Counted from the stretch's first letter, positions 1-8,464 are shown. The stretch is DNA of 35,733 nt from Dehalococcoidia bacterium (GCA_028285005.1 JANQQP010000013.1:1-35733); one strand, 5' to 3'. The notes: generated from the letters alone by a model not told the origin. Program-made: numbers and translations.

Positions 1-32
1 TTCAGGTTCGCACGGCGGTCAACCGTGAGCCG

Positions 33-1226
33 CTAAGCGTCGACCTTCCGCTTCGTCGGCAGCACCACCGCCAGCACAGCGCCCACCGCCGCAATCATCC
101 CGGCAAACCAGACCACTCCAGTGAAGCCGTTCGCCTCGTAGATGAAACCTGCCACGATCGGCGACACCGAACCGATCAAAGCGCCGCCCGCGAACATGAG
201 CGCCGTCCCCGAGCCCTCGGAACCCTTATCGATCTGGTCCATCGCCGCCGCCGTGATGATCGGCATCACCGAGAAGAAGAACAGGCCAAGAAACCCGATC
301 AGCACCGTCATCGGTGCTCCGGTGTCGAACTCCAGGAAGAAGAAGATCAGCACCGCCATCAGCGACATCGCTGTCGCGATCACAGGCTTGCGGCCTATGC
401 GGTCCGAGATGATCCCCATCACCGGCGTCGAGGCGATTCCGGCCATCGTGATCAGCGCCACATGCAGGCCGACCACCAGCGGCGAATACTCCAACTCTTC
501 GGTCATGTACAGCACCAGGAACGCCTGGAACGCCGTGTGCACCGCTCCCCGGAACGCGCCCAGCACCACCATGCCCAGCACGCCCACGTTCGTCACAAGC
601 CGCTTGACGGACTCGACGTACTCTGTACGGGTCATGTTGCGGTCGGCTTCCTGGCCCGCCGTCTTCACCCGCAGGATGACCGCCAGCGCGGTGAGCGCGG
701 CTGGGATGAACAGGAGCGCAGAGACAAGTCTCCAGTGCATGCCGTCCCAGCTGAGCGACAGGAACCCGATGGTGAAGCCCGATAGCAGCATGCCGATGAT
801 GATTGGGCTTAGCGTGTTGCCTATCTGGGCGCCGGTGAGATGGGCCGACATCGCGACGCCTCGCCGTTCGGGGTAGTTGGCGGCGAGGGTGCCGAACGCG
901 GGCGCGTGCCACAGGCTGGTGCCGAAGCCGATGATGCTGACGGCCATGATGACGAGCCAGTACCAGGGCGAGAGGCCGATGATGAGATAGCCAGTGCCGA
1001 CGAGCAGCATGCTGATGGTGAGCAGCCAGGCGACTCGACGCCGGTAGACGTCGGAAAGTATGCCTGCGGGCACGTTGGCGACGCCTGATGCCGCCGATTG
1101 CGAAGTTGCGATGCCGCCGAATGCCACTTCGCTGAGCGCCATCGCCTCACGAATGTGCGGCGAAATCAGCAGCAACGCCCCCTGCCCAAAGTGCTTGATC
1201 CCATGGCCTGCACTCAGGCCGATCAT
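33..1226 (-). CDS. MFS transporter
   Basis: A 397-residue, very hydrophobic protein with about 12 predicted membrane segments. It is probably an inner-membrane secondary carrier of the major facilitator superfamily. The loop-2/3 motif GILSDVYRRR appears near residue 57 and its half-repeat counterpart GIISDRIGRK near residue 270, the usual two-fold MFS layout. The substrate cannot be read from sequence. The ATG at 1226 is the first standard start, but no Shine-Dalgarno is visible, and the frame stays open upstream to about 1304 with residues that extend helix 1 (SLGLMIGLS). The true start may therefore have been lost or altered where the AT-rich cassette at about 1290-3090 adjoins it. Family confidence is high; start confidence is low. 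Confidence 0.85.
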   Translation of the reverse strand: MIGLSAGHGIKHFGQGALLLISPHIREAMALSEVAFGGIATSQSAASGVANVPAGILSDVYRRRVAWLLTISMLLVGTGYLIIGLSPWYWLVIMAVSIIGFGTSLWHAPAFGTLAANYPERRGVAMSAHLTGAQIGNTLSPIIIGMLLSGFTIGFLSLSWDGMHWRLVSALLFIPAALTALAVILRVKTAGQEADRNMTRTEYVESVKRLVTNVGVLGMVVLGAFRGAVHTAFQAFLVLYMTEELEYSPLVVGLHVALITMAGIASTPVMGIISDRIGRKPVIATAMSLMAVLIFFFLEFDTGAPMTVLIGFLGLFFFSVMPIITAAAMDQIDKGSEGSGTALMFAGGALIGSVSPIVAGFIYEANGFTGVVWFAGMIAAVGAVLAVVLPTKRKVDA

Positions 1227-1294
1227 CAGTCCGAGGGATTTGCGGGAGGTGGGGGTGGAGGCCTCTCGGTCGCTTGCTGTTGGTACTGCCGTGC

Positions 1295-1489
1295 CTATTC
1301 TTTTTCACTTTCGGCAGACGATGGGTCAGATTCGGGCAGACTCCCACTCAAGGAGCCATTCTTTTCGCTTTGAGCAGCACTAATTACCCATCCACCGCTA
1401 TCCGAATATCCACTTAAGTTGATCTGTCTTGCACGCTCAGTCCAAGAAGCCTCATCGTTGTTCTGAGAATCTGTCTGTTGGCTTGTCAT
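1295..1489 (-). CDS. Small hydrophilic protein coupled to the AvcD-like deaminase
   Basis: A 64-residue ORF I do not recognise. It is hydrophilic, rich in Ser, Glu, Gln and Asn, with no membrane segment and an acidic C-terminus (SSAESEKE). Its ATG overlaps the stop of the upstream deaminase by one base (TAATG), a classic translational-coupling arrangement, and it shares the low GC of that gene. Coupling and shared composition argue that the two arrived and act together, so a regulator, inhibitor or partner of the deaminase is possible, but nothing in the sequence proves a function. It could also be a chance ORF at the end of the cassette. Confidence 0.5.
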   Translation of the reverse strand: MTSQQTDSQNNDEASWTERARQINLSGYSDSGGWVISAAQSEKNGSLSGSLPESDPSSAESEKE

Positions 1490-3090
1490 TATAGTTGAAG
1501 TTTTGTTTGACGATCGAACAAATTGTGTTGTTCCATACGTAGGCGTAATTGGTCGTATTCAGCCAATTCACGTAGTAGATAAGCGAATTGTTCATCAGGC
1601 AAATTGGGGCGAGCCTCTACTTCCTCATGGCTTACCACTCCTCTCTTATCTTTTCGAACGCGACCACCAAAGAACTCCACATATCGATTTGCGCTGACGC
1701 CAACGAATGGGTCAAATGTTACGCCTCCTGAGGGAGGTATTCTACCGGTCAGTCCAATTGAATCCGAGTGCAAATCGAAAGCTAAGCTTTTCGGGTAAGG
1801 AGAGACGTATACGACTCGCTTAATACCGACTCCGATGATGTGACGAGTACAATGGTGGCAGGGAAATGTCGTCGCATAGAGAGTGGAATTCTTAATTGAG
1901 GTCCCGTGTTTTGAAGCTTGAATGATTGCAGCCATTTCGGCATGTACTTCGCGTGCAAACTCTATTAGATTATCGATGCTGCTATCTTCATATATTGTTC
2001 GCAACGGCCCCGATCGCGTGCTTTCAGTAATCGAGTCAGATCCCCCACGTATCGCGCGGTCATCGAGCCAGCCGGTCTTCAAGAGGCGGTCGATCACTTG
2101 AGCGAACACCCTGACCTTTGCGTCATCACTTGTATCAGTTCCCCGATGGAACTCCCTAGCATCTGTGTCATCACCTTCCCAATACGCACCACCTCCGTAC
2201 TTGGGTACTTCGTTTGTACCAGTCGAGAGTATGTCTCCATCGGCTGTGGCGATTGAAGCACCCACCTGTCTCCCTAAGGCGGCAGATCGCAGTGCCGATG
2301 CATAGGCCACAAACATTCCGTTTTCGTCTCTGGACGGAGTGATGAAAGGATTGCCGAACATCAGCTCGACGAAACGAGAAAGATCGAACACCAACTTGCG
2401 GGGATCACTTGCATCTACAAAAATGTCCGATAGCTCGTAAGTCTTGCGAACATTTTGGCCATACTCATTACCGCGTTCATATTCGTCACGATCGGCTATC
2501 TGTTCCGCGAGTTGCCGTGCCTCGTTGGGGTCGATTGAGTACTGCTCGTCCGAAATCTCTTTGGCAAGTCTATCGATTCGAAAGTCACGAGGTGTATAGA
2601 CACCGATCAGGTAGAAGCGTTCTCGATAGACATCACGGAGTAGTTTAACTTCCTCGGGTGTTTTCAATGATCGGTAGACGTAAGCGGTACGCGGACTCTT
2701 GGTAGGTGGCGTAGTTAAGAAATCCTCCGGCTTTGGTGGCCCAGACGGAAATCGGTATTTAGTCAGCAGATGGCCTATAGCCCATCTGGCGACGGCATCT
2801 TTTAAACTTACTAGTTTCCTAAAGTTATTCCCGAAGTTTTGCCGAGATTTGATGTACTCATCTCTTGGATGCGATGGTAGTTTTGCTTCGTCGAATGCCG
2901 GAACGTCACCAATTAGCCCTGATAACCTAATCTCTTCACACTCGTAGTCTTTCTTCGAGAGTGCCACTGAAAGAGATTTGCATAGAAGATCCGTGTCCGT
3001 CCCCGTGGGTGCAACGATACCGATGAATATCTCCGTCGACTCCTCGAGCAGCGTAGGAGACGGCTTAGCTTCGTTTTCGTCTTGACTCAT
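1489..3090 (-). CDS. AvcD-like anti-phage deoxycytidylate deaminase
   Basis: A 533-residue two-domain protein. Residues 20-230 resemble a P-loop kinase-like region with a degenerate nucleotide loop (GIVAPTGTDTD at 24-34, lacking GK-S/T). Residues 260-480 form a CMP/dCMP-type zinc deaminase with H383-A384-E385 (zinc ligand plus catalytic glutamate) and P410-C411-x-x-C414 (two cysteine ligands). This architecture is that of AvcD/dCTP-deaminase defence proteins, which deplete dCMP/dCTP during phage infection. A good ribosome site (GGGAGGT) lies about 9 bases before the ATG. It sits 40 bp downstream of the aminotransferase but is visibly AT-richer: one sampled 60-base line is about 42% G+C, against about 73% for one inside the aminotransferase. 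This suggests horizontal acquisition. No AvcI-like RNA could be recognised in the short upstream gap. Confidence 0.82.
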   Translation of the reverse strand: MSQDENEAKPSPTLLEESTEIFIGIVAPTGTDTDLLCKSLSVALSKKDYECEEIRLSGLIGDVPAFDEAKLPSHPRDEYIKSRQNFGNNFRKLVSLKDAVARWAIGHLLTKYRFPSGPPKPEDFLTTPPTKSPRTAYVYRSLKTPEEVKLLRDVYRERFYLIGVYTPRDFRIDRLAKEISDEQYSIDPNEARQLAEQIADRDEYERGNEYGQNVRKTYELSDIFVDASDPRKLVFDLSRFVELMFGNPFITPSRDENGMFVAYASALRSAALGRQVGASIATADGDILSTGTNEVPKYGGGAYWEGDDTDAREFHRGTDTSDDAKVRVFAQVIDRLLKTGWLDDRAIRGGSDSITESTRSGPLRTIYEDSSIDNLIEFAREVHAEMAAIIQASKHGTSIKNSTLYATTFPCHHCTRHIIGVGIKRVVYVSPYPKSLAFDLHSDSIGLTGRIPPSGGVTFDPFVGVSANRYVEFFGGRVRKDKRGVVSHEEVEARPNLPDEQFAYLLRELAEYDQLRLRMEQHNLFDRQTKLQL

Positions 3091-3130
3091 CTGACCGGCT
3101 ACCTCCCAAAAACTTCGAGTCCACCTTTAC

Positions 3131-4513
3131 CTAAACCCCCAGCTCCTTCTCAACTTCGGTCAGGCTTTCGTCTACTGCTGTTGCTAGGGTGTCCATCTCG
3201 TCTGCGGTGATTACCAGCGGTGGGGCGATAGGGATTATGTAGGCGGGGACACGGATCCAGACGCCGCGGTCGATCAGCTTCTCAGTCAGGCGCATATTCA
3301 CGTGCATCGACGAATCAAAATGCTGCTTCGTCTCACGGTCGGCAACGAACTCGATGCCCTGGATCAGTCCTGCGCCACGCACGTCGCCGATCATTGGGTG
3401 CTTCTCCTTCATATCGGCAAGGCGGTCTGCAAGCTGCTCGCCTCGGGCCCGGGCGTTCTCCACCAGGTTCTCCCGCTCCACGATGCCCAGGTTGGCCAGT
3501 GCCGCCGCTGCTCCGCCCGGGTGCGCCGAGTAGGTGTACATGTGGCTCCAGGTCTTCTCGGGGCCTCCTGAGAAGACGTCTGCGATCTCAGCGGTGGCGA
3601 TGGAGCCGCCGACGGGGAAGTAGCCGGACGTGATGCCCTTGGCGAAGCTCATGATGTCGGGCGTGACGCCAACGAAGTCGGCGCCGAACCACTTGCCGAG
3701 CCTGCCGAAGCCGGTGATCACCTCATCGAAGATCAGCACGACTCCGTACTTGTCGCAGATCTCCCGGACCATTGGCCAGTAGTTCGATGGCGGCACGACG
3801 CCGCCAAGTGGCTGCGAGACGGGCTCGCCGATCACCGCAGAGACGCTCTCAGGCCCTTCGAACAGGATCGCCTCTTCGATGGCCTTCGCAGATAGCTCTC
3901 CGCACTCTTCTGGCGAACTGGAGCCGAACTCGCAGTGGTAGTAGTGCGGCGCGGGCACGGTGACGACGTTCGCTGGCTTTGGCTGATAGTCGGTGCGCGG
4001 GAAGCCGGGATGTCCACCGAGCCACATGGTGCCGTAGGTGGAGCCGTGATAGGAGCCTTTGCGTGAGATGACCTTGTAGCGACCTTTGTCGCCTCGGCGC
4101 ATGTGGTAGGCCTGCGCCATCTTGAGGCTCGATTCGTTGGCTTCTGAGCCGCCCTGGCAGAAGAATGTGCGTGTGAGGTCGCCGGGCGTGATCTCGGCGA
4201 GCTTGGCGGCGAGCTGGATGGTGGCGGGCGTTGCGCCAGCGTAGACGTTCATGGAGATGCGGCTGAGCTGTTCGTACACCGCACGAGCGATCTCTTCGCG
4301 ACCGTGGCCGGCGTTGCGGAAGTACATTCCGGAGATGCCGTCGATGTACTTTTTGCCGTCCATGGCGATGATGTGGACGCCTTCTGCGCTGTCCATGACG
4401 AGTGGCCCGCCTTCTTCGGCGAGTTGCGCAGGGTTGGTCATGCCGACGAACAGGTGCCGGTTGGCGGCGTCCTGCAGCGCGTTGTTGTCAGTTGGCGGGA
4501 GGGTTGTGGTCAT
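3131..4513 (-). CDS. Class III PLP-dependent aminotransferase
   Basis: A 460-residue fold-type I aminotransferase of class III (omega-amino acid:pyruvate group), expected to be cytosolic and to transfer an amino group from an omega-amine or beta-amino acid to a keto acid. The cofactor-phosphate loop GGSEANE lies at 121-127, the pyridine-binding aspartate is D263 in IFDEVITGFG, and the Schiff-base lysine is K292 in SFAKGITSGYFP. Length is normal for the family. It is divergent from the methyltransferase at 4643, leaving 129 bp for promoters. The deaminase cassette follows it on the same strand. Substrate specificity (taurine, beta-alanine, putrescine) is not resolvable. Confidence 0.9.
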   Translation of the reverse strand: MTTTLPPTDNNALQDAANRHLFVGMTNPAQLAEEGGPLVMDSAEGVHIIAMDGKKYIDGISGMYFRNAGHGREEIARAVYEQLSRISMNVYAGATPATIQLAAKLAEITPGDLTRTFFCQGGSEANESSLKMAQAYHMRRGDKGRYKVISRKGSYHGSTYGTMWLGGHPGFPRTDYQPKPANVVTVPAPHYYHCEFGSSSPEECGELSAKAIEEAILFEGPESVSAVIGEPVSQPLGGVVPPSNYWPMVREICDKYGVVLIFDEVITGFGRLGKWFGADFVGVTPDIMSFAKGITSGYFPVGGSIATAEIADVFSGGPEKTWSHMYTYSAHPGGAAAALANLGIVERENLVENARARGEQLADRLADMKEKHPMIGDVRGAGLIQGIEFVADRETKQHFDSSMHVNMRLTEKLIDRGVWIRVPAYIIPIAPPLVITADEMDTLATAVDESLTEVEKELGV

Positions 4514-4642
4514 TTCTGGGTGGTCCGTTGTTGGAGGCTGACGATGATGATGTCGGGGCGAGTGGTAGGTTTGCCGCAGTATACGTGCGGAGGGCTCGGT
4601 TCAGAACGTATTTGAGCGGGCCGTCTGTATGCGAGGGGGAAG

Positions 4643-5386
4643 ATGCCGCAGAACATCTATGACAATCCAGAGTTTTTCGCTGGTTACTCGGCGCTGCGGG
4701 AGAAGGATCTCAACGCGAACAACCTGATCGTCCGTCCCCACTTGCTACCGCTAGTTGGCGATGTGCAGGGGCTGGATGTGCTGGACATGGGTTGTGGCGC
4801 GGGAGAGCTGAGCCGTTGGCTGGTCGATGGCGGCGCGAAGTCGGCAGTGGGAATGGATGTTTCAGAGCGCATGCTTGCAGAGGCTGAGCAGCAGCCTCGA
4901 GAATCGCTCACATATATACATTCATCTGCCGAGGACGCGTCATTCGAGTCAGATCCGTTCGACCTGGTTGTGAGCGTGCTGATGCTGCACTACATCGAGG
5001 ACATCCGGACTCTGCTGGAGCGTATATATACATGGCTCAGGCCCGGCGGCCGGTTCGTGTTCTGTATGGAGCATCCGGTGATGACGGCGGGCCAGGGGAT
5101 TGTGGAGCCGGGCTGGATTACGCACGACGACAGCGGCCTGAAGGCATGGACGCTACTGCGCTACTCCGATGAGGGCAAACGTGTTTCGCACTGGTTCGTG
5201 GATGGCGTCGTGAAGTACCACAGGACGACGGAGACGATGGTCAACTCGCTGATCGATGCGGGCTTTCGCATTGAGCGCCTGCTCGAGCCGCACGTGCCGG
5301 AGGAGTTCGAACAGCAGCACCCTGAGCTGCGACGAGAGCGGGAGAGGCCGAACTTTCTGTTTATGTCTGCGAAGGCCGAAAAATGA
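4643..5386 (+). CDS. Class I SAM-dependent methyltransferase
   Basis: A 247-residue Rossmann-fold methyltransferase. Motif I is VLDMGCGAGELS at about 46-57, followed by the acidic residue ending strand 2 (GMDVSERML) and the post-motif FDLVVSVLMLHYI. The C-terminal half (RPGGRFVFCMEHP) is typical of Methyltransf_11/UbiE-like enzymes acting on small molecules. A purine-rich ribosome site (gagggggaag) directly precedes the ATG. Its last codons overlap the next gene by four bases (ATGA), so the pair is translationally coupled. Substrate unknown. Confidence 0.87.
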   Translation: MPQNIYDNPEFFAGYSALREKDLNANNLIVRPHLLPLVGDVQGLDVLDMGCGAGELSRWLVDGGAKSAVGMDVSERMLAEAEQQPRESLTYIHSSAEDASFESDPFDLVVSVLMLHYIEDIRTLLERIYTWLRPGGRFVFCMEHPVMTAGQGIVEPGWITHDDSGLKAWTLLRYSDEGKRVSHWFVDGVVKYHRTTETMVNSLIDAGFRIERLLEPHVPEEFEQQHPELRRERERPNFLFMSAKAEK

Positions 5387-5895
5387 GTGATGGTCTCGAG
5401 ATACGACGGCTTGAGGCAGCGGACATTCCTGTGATGCTGCCGAAGCTGTTGAGCAGCGGTTTCAAGAAGTCGGCCCCGTTGCTGGAAGGCTACGTGCGTG
5501 AGCAGTCGGCCGGGCAGCGAGTGGTGTTGACGGCATGGCTGGACGGAGAGTTCGCCGGATACCTGACGGTGATCTGGGAGTCTGGATACCCACCTTTCCG
5601 AGAGGCGGGGATTCCCGAGGTCAACGATTTCAATGTGCTCAATGAGCTGCGGCGTCGAGGTATTGGCAGCCGCATGATGGATGAAGCGGAACGGGTGATT
5701 TCCGAGCGTTCAGCATACTCGGGCATAGGCTTTGGGATGGGAGCGGACTATGGCCCTGCCCAGCGAATGTACATCCTGCGGGGCTATGTCCCAGACGGGC
5801 GTGGGTTGATGGTTGGCCCAAAACCAGTGGTCTACGACGAGCAGATCACAGTGAGCCACGATCTTGCGATCTACCTGACGAAACGGGTGCGCTAG
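5383..5895 (+). CDS. GNAT-family N-acetyltransferase
   Basis: A 170-residue protein with the acetyl-CoA pyrophosphate-binding signature RRRGIG at about 90-95 and the N-terminal beta-strand pattern LEIRRLEAADIP typical of GNAT enzymes. It would transfer an acetyl group from acetyl-CoA to an amine of unknown identity. Its ATG overlaps the stop of the methyltransferase gene (ATGA), indicating a two-gene operon. The central GMGADYGPAQRMYILRGYVP segment matches the C-terminal acceptor region of the family. Confidence 0.85.
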   Translation: MSDGLEIRRLEAADIPVMLPKLLSSGFKKSAPLLEGYVREQSAGQRVVLTAWLDGEFAGYLTVIWESGYPPFREAGIPEVNDFNVLNELRRRGIGSRMMDEAERVISERSAYSGIGFGMGADYGPAQRMYILRGYVPDGRGLMVGPKPVVYDEQITVSHDLAIYLTKRVR

Positions 5896-6000
5896 AGGAC
5901 TCGTTCGTCAAAGGTGTCAACGCGCGTGCTAGTTCTTCTGGTGTCACGGAGCGGTCCGAGACCTCGCGAGTCCAGCGCTCCTGCGACATAATTGAGCACG

Positions 6001-6345
6001 ATGAACGAGTCAGATTCCGTCGTGCCGGGCGATACCGAGCCCGATTCAACTCTCGCGGACACAAACGACTCAGTGGTTATCACTGAGGTCCATGATCCCA
6101 ACGCGCCCAGCTGGACTCGTAAGCGGGCTGTGTGGACGGGCGTGTTCGTCGGAGCCTTCTTCGGCGTGATCTTCTTCGCCGGATATGCCGCAACATCTGC
6201 GTGGATCTGCAGCGCGCGGCTCGACTGTGGGCACTGGGCCCCAATAGCCATAGTCTCGAGCAGTGGCGCCGCTGGCATGGCCGTCCTTGGCGGCTTCGGA
6301 GGCTACGTTCTACACAAGATGTACAGGCTCTTCAAGGTCGCCTAA
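6001..6345 (+). CDS. Small two-helix membrane protein
   Basis: About 114 residues from the ATG at 6001; a TTG at 5992 is an alternative start. The first 40 residues are acidic and polar. They are followed by two hydrophobic segments (roughly GVFVGAFFGVIFFAGYAA and IAIVSSSGAAGMAVLGG) separated by a short loop carrying two cysteines (ICSARLDCGH). The C-terminus is basic and probably cytoplasmic. I do not recognise a family. It converges on the DUF998 gene with a four-base 3' overlap. Confidence 0.6.
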   Translation: MNESDSVVPGDTEPDSTLADTNDSVVITEVHDPNAPSWTRKRAVWTGVFVGAFFGVIFFAGYAATSAWICSARLDCGHWAPIAIVSSSGAAGMAVLGGFGGYVLHKMYRLFKVA

Positions 6346-6995
6346 GTGGATGCTGGTACGGCTTCAAGCCGCCAACTCAGTGAAGTCACCGATAACCACA
6401 CCAGGAAGGCGGCGCCGAGCGCCCGTTCGGTGACTCCGTTGATGTCTGTCCAGACCTCGGCGATGAACAGCGGCCCGATCACTAGCAGCATCACCAGCGC
6501 GATTCGAGTGACGAGCCGAATCAGCGCGAGTCGAGTGCTGTAGCCGATCACCGATCCGAGCAGTACGAGGAACGCTCCGCCAAACATCACGATGGCAGCC
6601 TGGTCGTGGATTTCGTTAGCCGTCAGATCGCCTATCACTGTGGCGTCTGAGTCATTCAGCGCTGCTGACGAGACGAGTGCGGCACCGATGTGCAGCCACA
6701 ATGCTGCTGTGGTGAAAATCGCAACGATGGAGCGGTTGCCGAACCGCTTTGGCAATTGCAGAGCGAACGGAACGAGCAGCAGAGCGTAGATCGCAAGAAA
6801 GGCCCGGGCGAGGTCGGAAAATCTCGCATCAGGGCTCATGAGTTGACTGCTCGTCTCGCCGGCCATGTCATAGCCGGGAGTGGTGATTGATAGCACGACA
6901 TCACTAACAGCCAGGCCGATGGCCGCTGTTAGCGTCGTCCATGGGGCGAGTGAGCCCGGCGAGAGTTTCGATTGCCAATCGGACATTGCCGGCAC
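6342..6995 (-). CDS. DUF998-like integral membrane protein
   Basis: A 217-residue protein with about six hydrophobic helices. The segment PGYDMAGETSSQLMSPDARF between helix 1 and helix 2 resembles the conserved extracytoplasmic loop of DUF998 proteins. No enzymatic motif is visible and the function of that family is not established. The longest frame begins with GTG at 6995; an in-frame ATG three codons later (6986) is an equally good start, and neither has a clear ribosome site. Its 3' end overlaps the convergent small membrane gene by four bases. Confidence 0.65.
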   Translation of the reverse strand: MPAMSDWQSKLSPGSLAPWTTLTAAIGLAVSDVVLSITTPGYDMAGETSSQLMSPDARFSDLARAFLAIYALLLVPFALQLPKRFGNRSIVAIFTTAALWLHIGAALVSSAALNDSDATVIGDLTANEIHDQAAIVMFGGAFLVLLGSVIGYSTRLALIRLVTRIALVMLLVIGPLFIAEVWTDINGVTERALGAAFLVWLSVTSLSWRLEAVPAST

Positions 6996-7063
6996 AGGTT
7001 AACTGCGGCCACGGCTTTCAGGAGGCTTCGGTGCGAGTGCGCTCCAGGCGCCTAAACCAGCTT

Positions 7064-8464
7064 CTAGCAGCAGAACTGGTCTTTCGCCGGGCCGACTACG
7101 CGTGCCCAGTCAGCGCTTGTGCCGTAGATGTCGGTAGCAGTGTGGTACTCGGCCCAGCCGTACCACTCAGTCACGAACGACGTTACCCAGCCGAGCTGCG
7201 TTCCTGACAACTCACCAAGAATCCCGAGGCCAGTCGAGTTCCAGACCGTACCGGTCTTCGAATCCTTCCAGAGCCCGGCCTGGGTCTGGTGCGGCGTGAA
7301 CTCCAAGACTTCGCCTTCAACTTCGGCTGAATAGGCCAGTCCGGAGCCTGTGGTGTCGAAGAAGACAACGATCGGCTGCCCGCCGACCGTATCGTTCGCC
7401 ACCCCGCCTGCCTCATCGACAAGCTGTTGCGGATACGCCTTGGTCTCGCCAGCAGCCTGCACCCCGAGCACTAGCGCGTTAGACGGCAGCCTGTGGTCGA
7501 CGAAGGCGCTAGTGGAGCCGTCGGCAGAGCCCGGCGTGATGGGCCTGTAGTGGTGCTGGAAGCCGGTGTTGTCCGAGAGGATGACCGTGTCAGGGTAGAG
7601 CGACTTCCACTGGTCCCACTGCATCATCTGGACAGGCAGGAAGTCCAGCGTCGTTCCGTTGTAGTGGCCGGAGCGGGCCTCACCGTTGAAGTGGTGCCAG
7701 ACGGAGCCGGTCTGGCGGTCGTACATCAGCAGCACGCCTTCATGTAGGCCGAACGCCTCGAACTCCAGCAGGTGGTTGCCGACCATGGGATCGAACCCGA
7801 TCCCTGAGTTGCAGAGTATTCAATAGGTGACGAGGACCGGGTCGCCGCCGATGGTGTCGTTCACTATGTGGTGCCACCACATCATGTCGAGCGGATAGGC
7901 CCTGACCTCGCCGTTCCATTCGAGTCCCAGCACAAACGAGTCTGGCTGGACACCTGACGGAGCGTTGCTGGCAGATACGAAAACCGGGTTGTCGAGCGGC
8001 ACGAAGTTCGTTGTGCGCGGAATCGGCGGCACTGGAGTAGGCGTTGGTGGCGCTGGAGTGGCGGTCGGTGGGACCGCCGTAGCTGTAGGCACTGCGGTTG
8101 CTGTGGCTGTTGGTTCGGGTGCCGGTGTATCGATGGGCGCAGCAGTCGGTGACGGGACCGGTGCGGCAGTTGGGCCTGGCGCTGGGGCTGTGGGCTGAGG
8201 TGCCGTAGTGGCTGTAGGGGTTGCCGGAACTGTGGAGGCGCTCGCCGGGACCGGTGTGGCGGTTGGCGCAGACGCAGGCGGCACCGTAGCGAGCGGCGGG
8301 TTGGTAGCTGCTGGAACGGGGTTGATCGATTCAGCGACGGGAGTCGAGGTTGGCGGATCTAGCTCTGGCGTCTGCTCAGCGATCGCACCTGCGCACGCGG
8401 CCGTTGCAGCGACGATGATCGCCGCTGGCAGCCATACGAATCTCTTAAGCACTTTCCGTCCCAC
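7064..8464 (-). CDS. Secreted DUF3179 protein with in-frame TGA (candidate selenoprotein)
   Basis: Read through one TGA (7820-7822), this is a 466-residue protein. An N-terminal signal or lipoprotein-like segment ends in a cysteine (ATAACAG). A Pro/Thr/Ala-rich stalk covers residues about 30-145, and the rest is a DUF3179 domain. The TGA is codon 215, in VTY-[TGA]-ILCNSGIGFD, where my recollection of the family is a VTYCPLC-type motif; selenocysteine would give a UxxC redox pair. Homology continues unbroken in the same frame on both sides, including codons before the first downstream ATG (7786). A hairpin fitting bacterial SECIS rules lies at 7787-7804. The GTG start at 8464 has GGAG six bases upstream. 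The domain appears internally duplicated: FVLGLEWNGEVRAYP versus LVLGVQAAGETKAYP. The alternative is a nonsense-mutated pseudogene or a sequencing error. DUF3179 has no established reaction. Confidence 0.75.
7787..7804 (-). promoter_or_regulatory. SECIS-like hairpin downstream of the in-frame TGA
   Basis: On the minus strand the sequence GGGATCG-GGTT-CGATCCC forms a perfect 7-bp stem with a GGUU tetraloop. It starts 15 nt after the TGA, with 22 nt between the TGA and the apical loop. The known bacterial SECIS model asks for a stem-loop inside the coding region just after UGA, a loop about 16-37 nt away, and a G among the first two loop bases; all three are met. The hairpin encodes residues GIGFDP of the protein, so part of the match could reflect coding constraint. 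Confidence 0.65.

Noticed and set aside
142..876. Plus-strand 244-residue ORF opposite the first MFS gene
   Set aside because: A shadow of the MFS coding frame; it lacks hydrophobic or motif structure of its own.
7064..7786. A separate 240-residue gene starting at the ATG at 7786
   Set aside because: There is no ribosome site, and 11 conserved family residues lie between the TGA and this ATG, so it is the second part of one DUF3179 protein.
7064..8464. TGA as a general sense codon (recoded genetic code)
   Set aside because: TGA is used as a normal stop elsewhere here (for example the methyltransferase ending at 5386 and archaellin 2 ending at 35306), and no other recognised gene contains an internal TGA.
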